In this document: positions 6,800 through 7,153 of the stretch, in pieces
How positions within the stretch are numbered: position 1 is the first letter of the stretch
Layout of the letters: each line of letters starts with the position of its first letter
Origin: an uncultured Clostridia bacterium
Lineage (GTDB): Bacteria > Bacillota > Clostridia > Christensenellales > Aristaeellaceae
Assembly: GCA_946626395.1 (NCBI GenBank)
Contig: CAMOUF010000091.1
Location: 1 to 7,153 of the forward strand
DNA length: 7,153 bases
Reading direction: 5' to 3'
The notes under the pieces: model-generated
Database searches by the model: none
What the model saw: only the letters and a program-made list of their open reading frames with translations
What the model was told of the DNA's origin: nothing
Made by a program: the position numbers and the translations under genes

Positions 6800-6830
6800 A
6801 AAAAAGCCCCACGCCGATGGAGCATGGGGC
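6800..6830 (-). terminator. Intrinsic terminator of the oligopeptide ABC ATPase gene
   Basis: On the minus strand GCCCCATGC (6830-6822) pairs with GCGTGGGGC (6814-6806) over 9 base pairs (one T-G pair) around a 7-base loop, followed at once by six T (6805-6800). It lies 8 bases after the ATPase stop codon. It separates the peptide transporter transcript from the GH43 operon. Confidence 0.9.
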
Positions 6831-6838
6831 GGATACGT

Positions 6839-7153
6839 TTATTCCAGATGATGGCAGGCCGCGAAATGCCGGGGGCCGATCTCCCGCAGGGCAGGGCGGC
6901 TCTCCCTGCATTCCTGGGTACAGCGGCCGCACCGGGTATGGAAGGGGCAGCCGGAGGGGGGATCGGCGGGGTTGGGCACGTCGCCCTCCAGCACGATATG
7001 CCGGGATTTATGCAGCGGGTCATGGGAGGGCACGGCGCTGAGCAGGGCCTGGGTGTAGGGGTGGGCGGGGTGGCGGTACACTTTCTCCGTGTCTCCCGTT
7101 TCCATCAGGGAGCCCAGATACATGACTCCCACGCTGTTGCTGATATGGCGCAC
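6839..7153 (-). CDS. Oligopeptide/dipeptide ABC transporter ATP-binding protein, OppF/DppF type (partial, C-terminal end)
   Basis: ATPase subunit that powers peptide (or sometimes oligosaccharide) import at the inner face of the membrane. Only the last 104 residues before the stop at 6841-6839 are present; the gene continues past the right edge, so the GTG at the edge is an internal valine codon, not a start. The visible part begins just after the H-loop region (RHISNSVGVMYLG, usually preceded by D-L-x-V) and contains HPYTQALLSAVP, LEGDVPNPADPPSGC and FHTRC, the C-terminal extension specific to Opp/Dpp ATPases. Cysteines lie at residues 69, 75, 78, 82 and 100 of the visible part. In one studied DppD-type ATPase the equivalent cysteines hold an iron-sulfur cluster; whether that applies here is unknown. 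OppF rather than OppD is favoured by the GDVPNPADPPSGC wording. Confidence 0.93.
   Translation of the reverse strand: MRHISNSVGVMYLGSLMETGDTEKVYRHPAHPYTQALLSAVPSHDPLHKSRHIVLEGDVPNPADPPSGCPFHTRCGRCTQECRESRPALREIGPRHFAACHHLE

Larger units (their letters stand above)
6453..6838. other. AT-rich intergenic region upstream of the GH43 operon
   Basis: 386 bases without a supported gene, lying between the terminated ATPase gene and the GH43 gene. From 6838 leftward it holds the ATPase terminator, a half repeat element, two inverted repeats, a pair of 13-base direct repeats, and a consensus promoter with a leader of about 70 bases. The base composition is clearly more AT-rich than the flanking genes. 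No tRNA, riboswitch or small protein gene was recognised. Confidence 0.8.

Overview
This window looks like chromosomal DNA from a GC-rich member of the Clostridia (Firmicutes), probably a gut or other fermentative anaerobe. The reasons are strong AGGAGG-type ribosome binding sites, GTG starts, a large Clostridia-style sugar-binding protein, a GH43 enzyme encoded beside a sugar importer, and AT-rich promoter DNA between GC-rich genes. The lineage is an inference; no marker gene is present.

Every supported gene is on the minus strand, so the window reads from right to left. At the right edge (7153-6839) is the C-terminal end of an oligopeptide/dipeptide ABC transporter ATPase (OppF/DppF type), closed by a good intrinsic terminator (6830-6800). 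Next comes a 386-base AT-rich spacer. It holds half of an interspersed repeat, several short symmetric or repeated motifs, and a consensus-perfect promoter (TTGACA, 17 bases, TATAAT).

That promoter drives a carbohydrate-use operon: a cytoplasmic GH43 glycosidase (6452-4986), a very large secreted sugar-binding protein of 990 residues (4844-1872), a MalF/LplB-type permease (1747-836), and a MalG/YtcP-type permease that runs off the left edge (719-1). The likely logic is that the binding protein captures a pentose-containing oligosaccharide outside the cell, the two permeases import it using an ATPase encoded elsewhere, and the GH43 enzyme trims it in the cytoplasm. The substrate (xylo- or arabino-oligosaccharide) is inferred from the GH43 family only.

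The most unusual non-coding feature is a set of palindromic elements whose arms are built from 7-base units. One lies between the binding protein and permease 1 and one between the two permeases; each starts at the stop codon of the gene before it. A half copy lies upstream of the operon. They could form strong mRNA hairpins that set the ratio of binding protein to permease.
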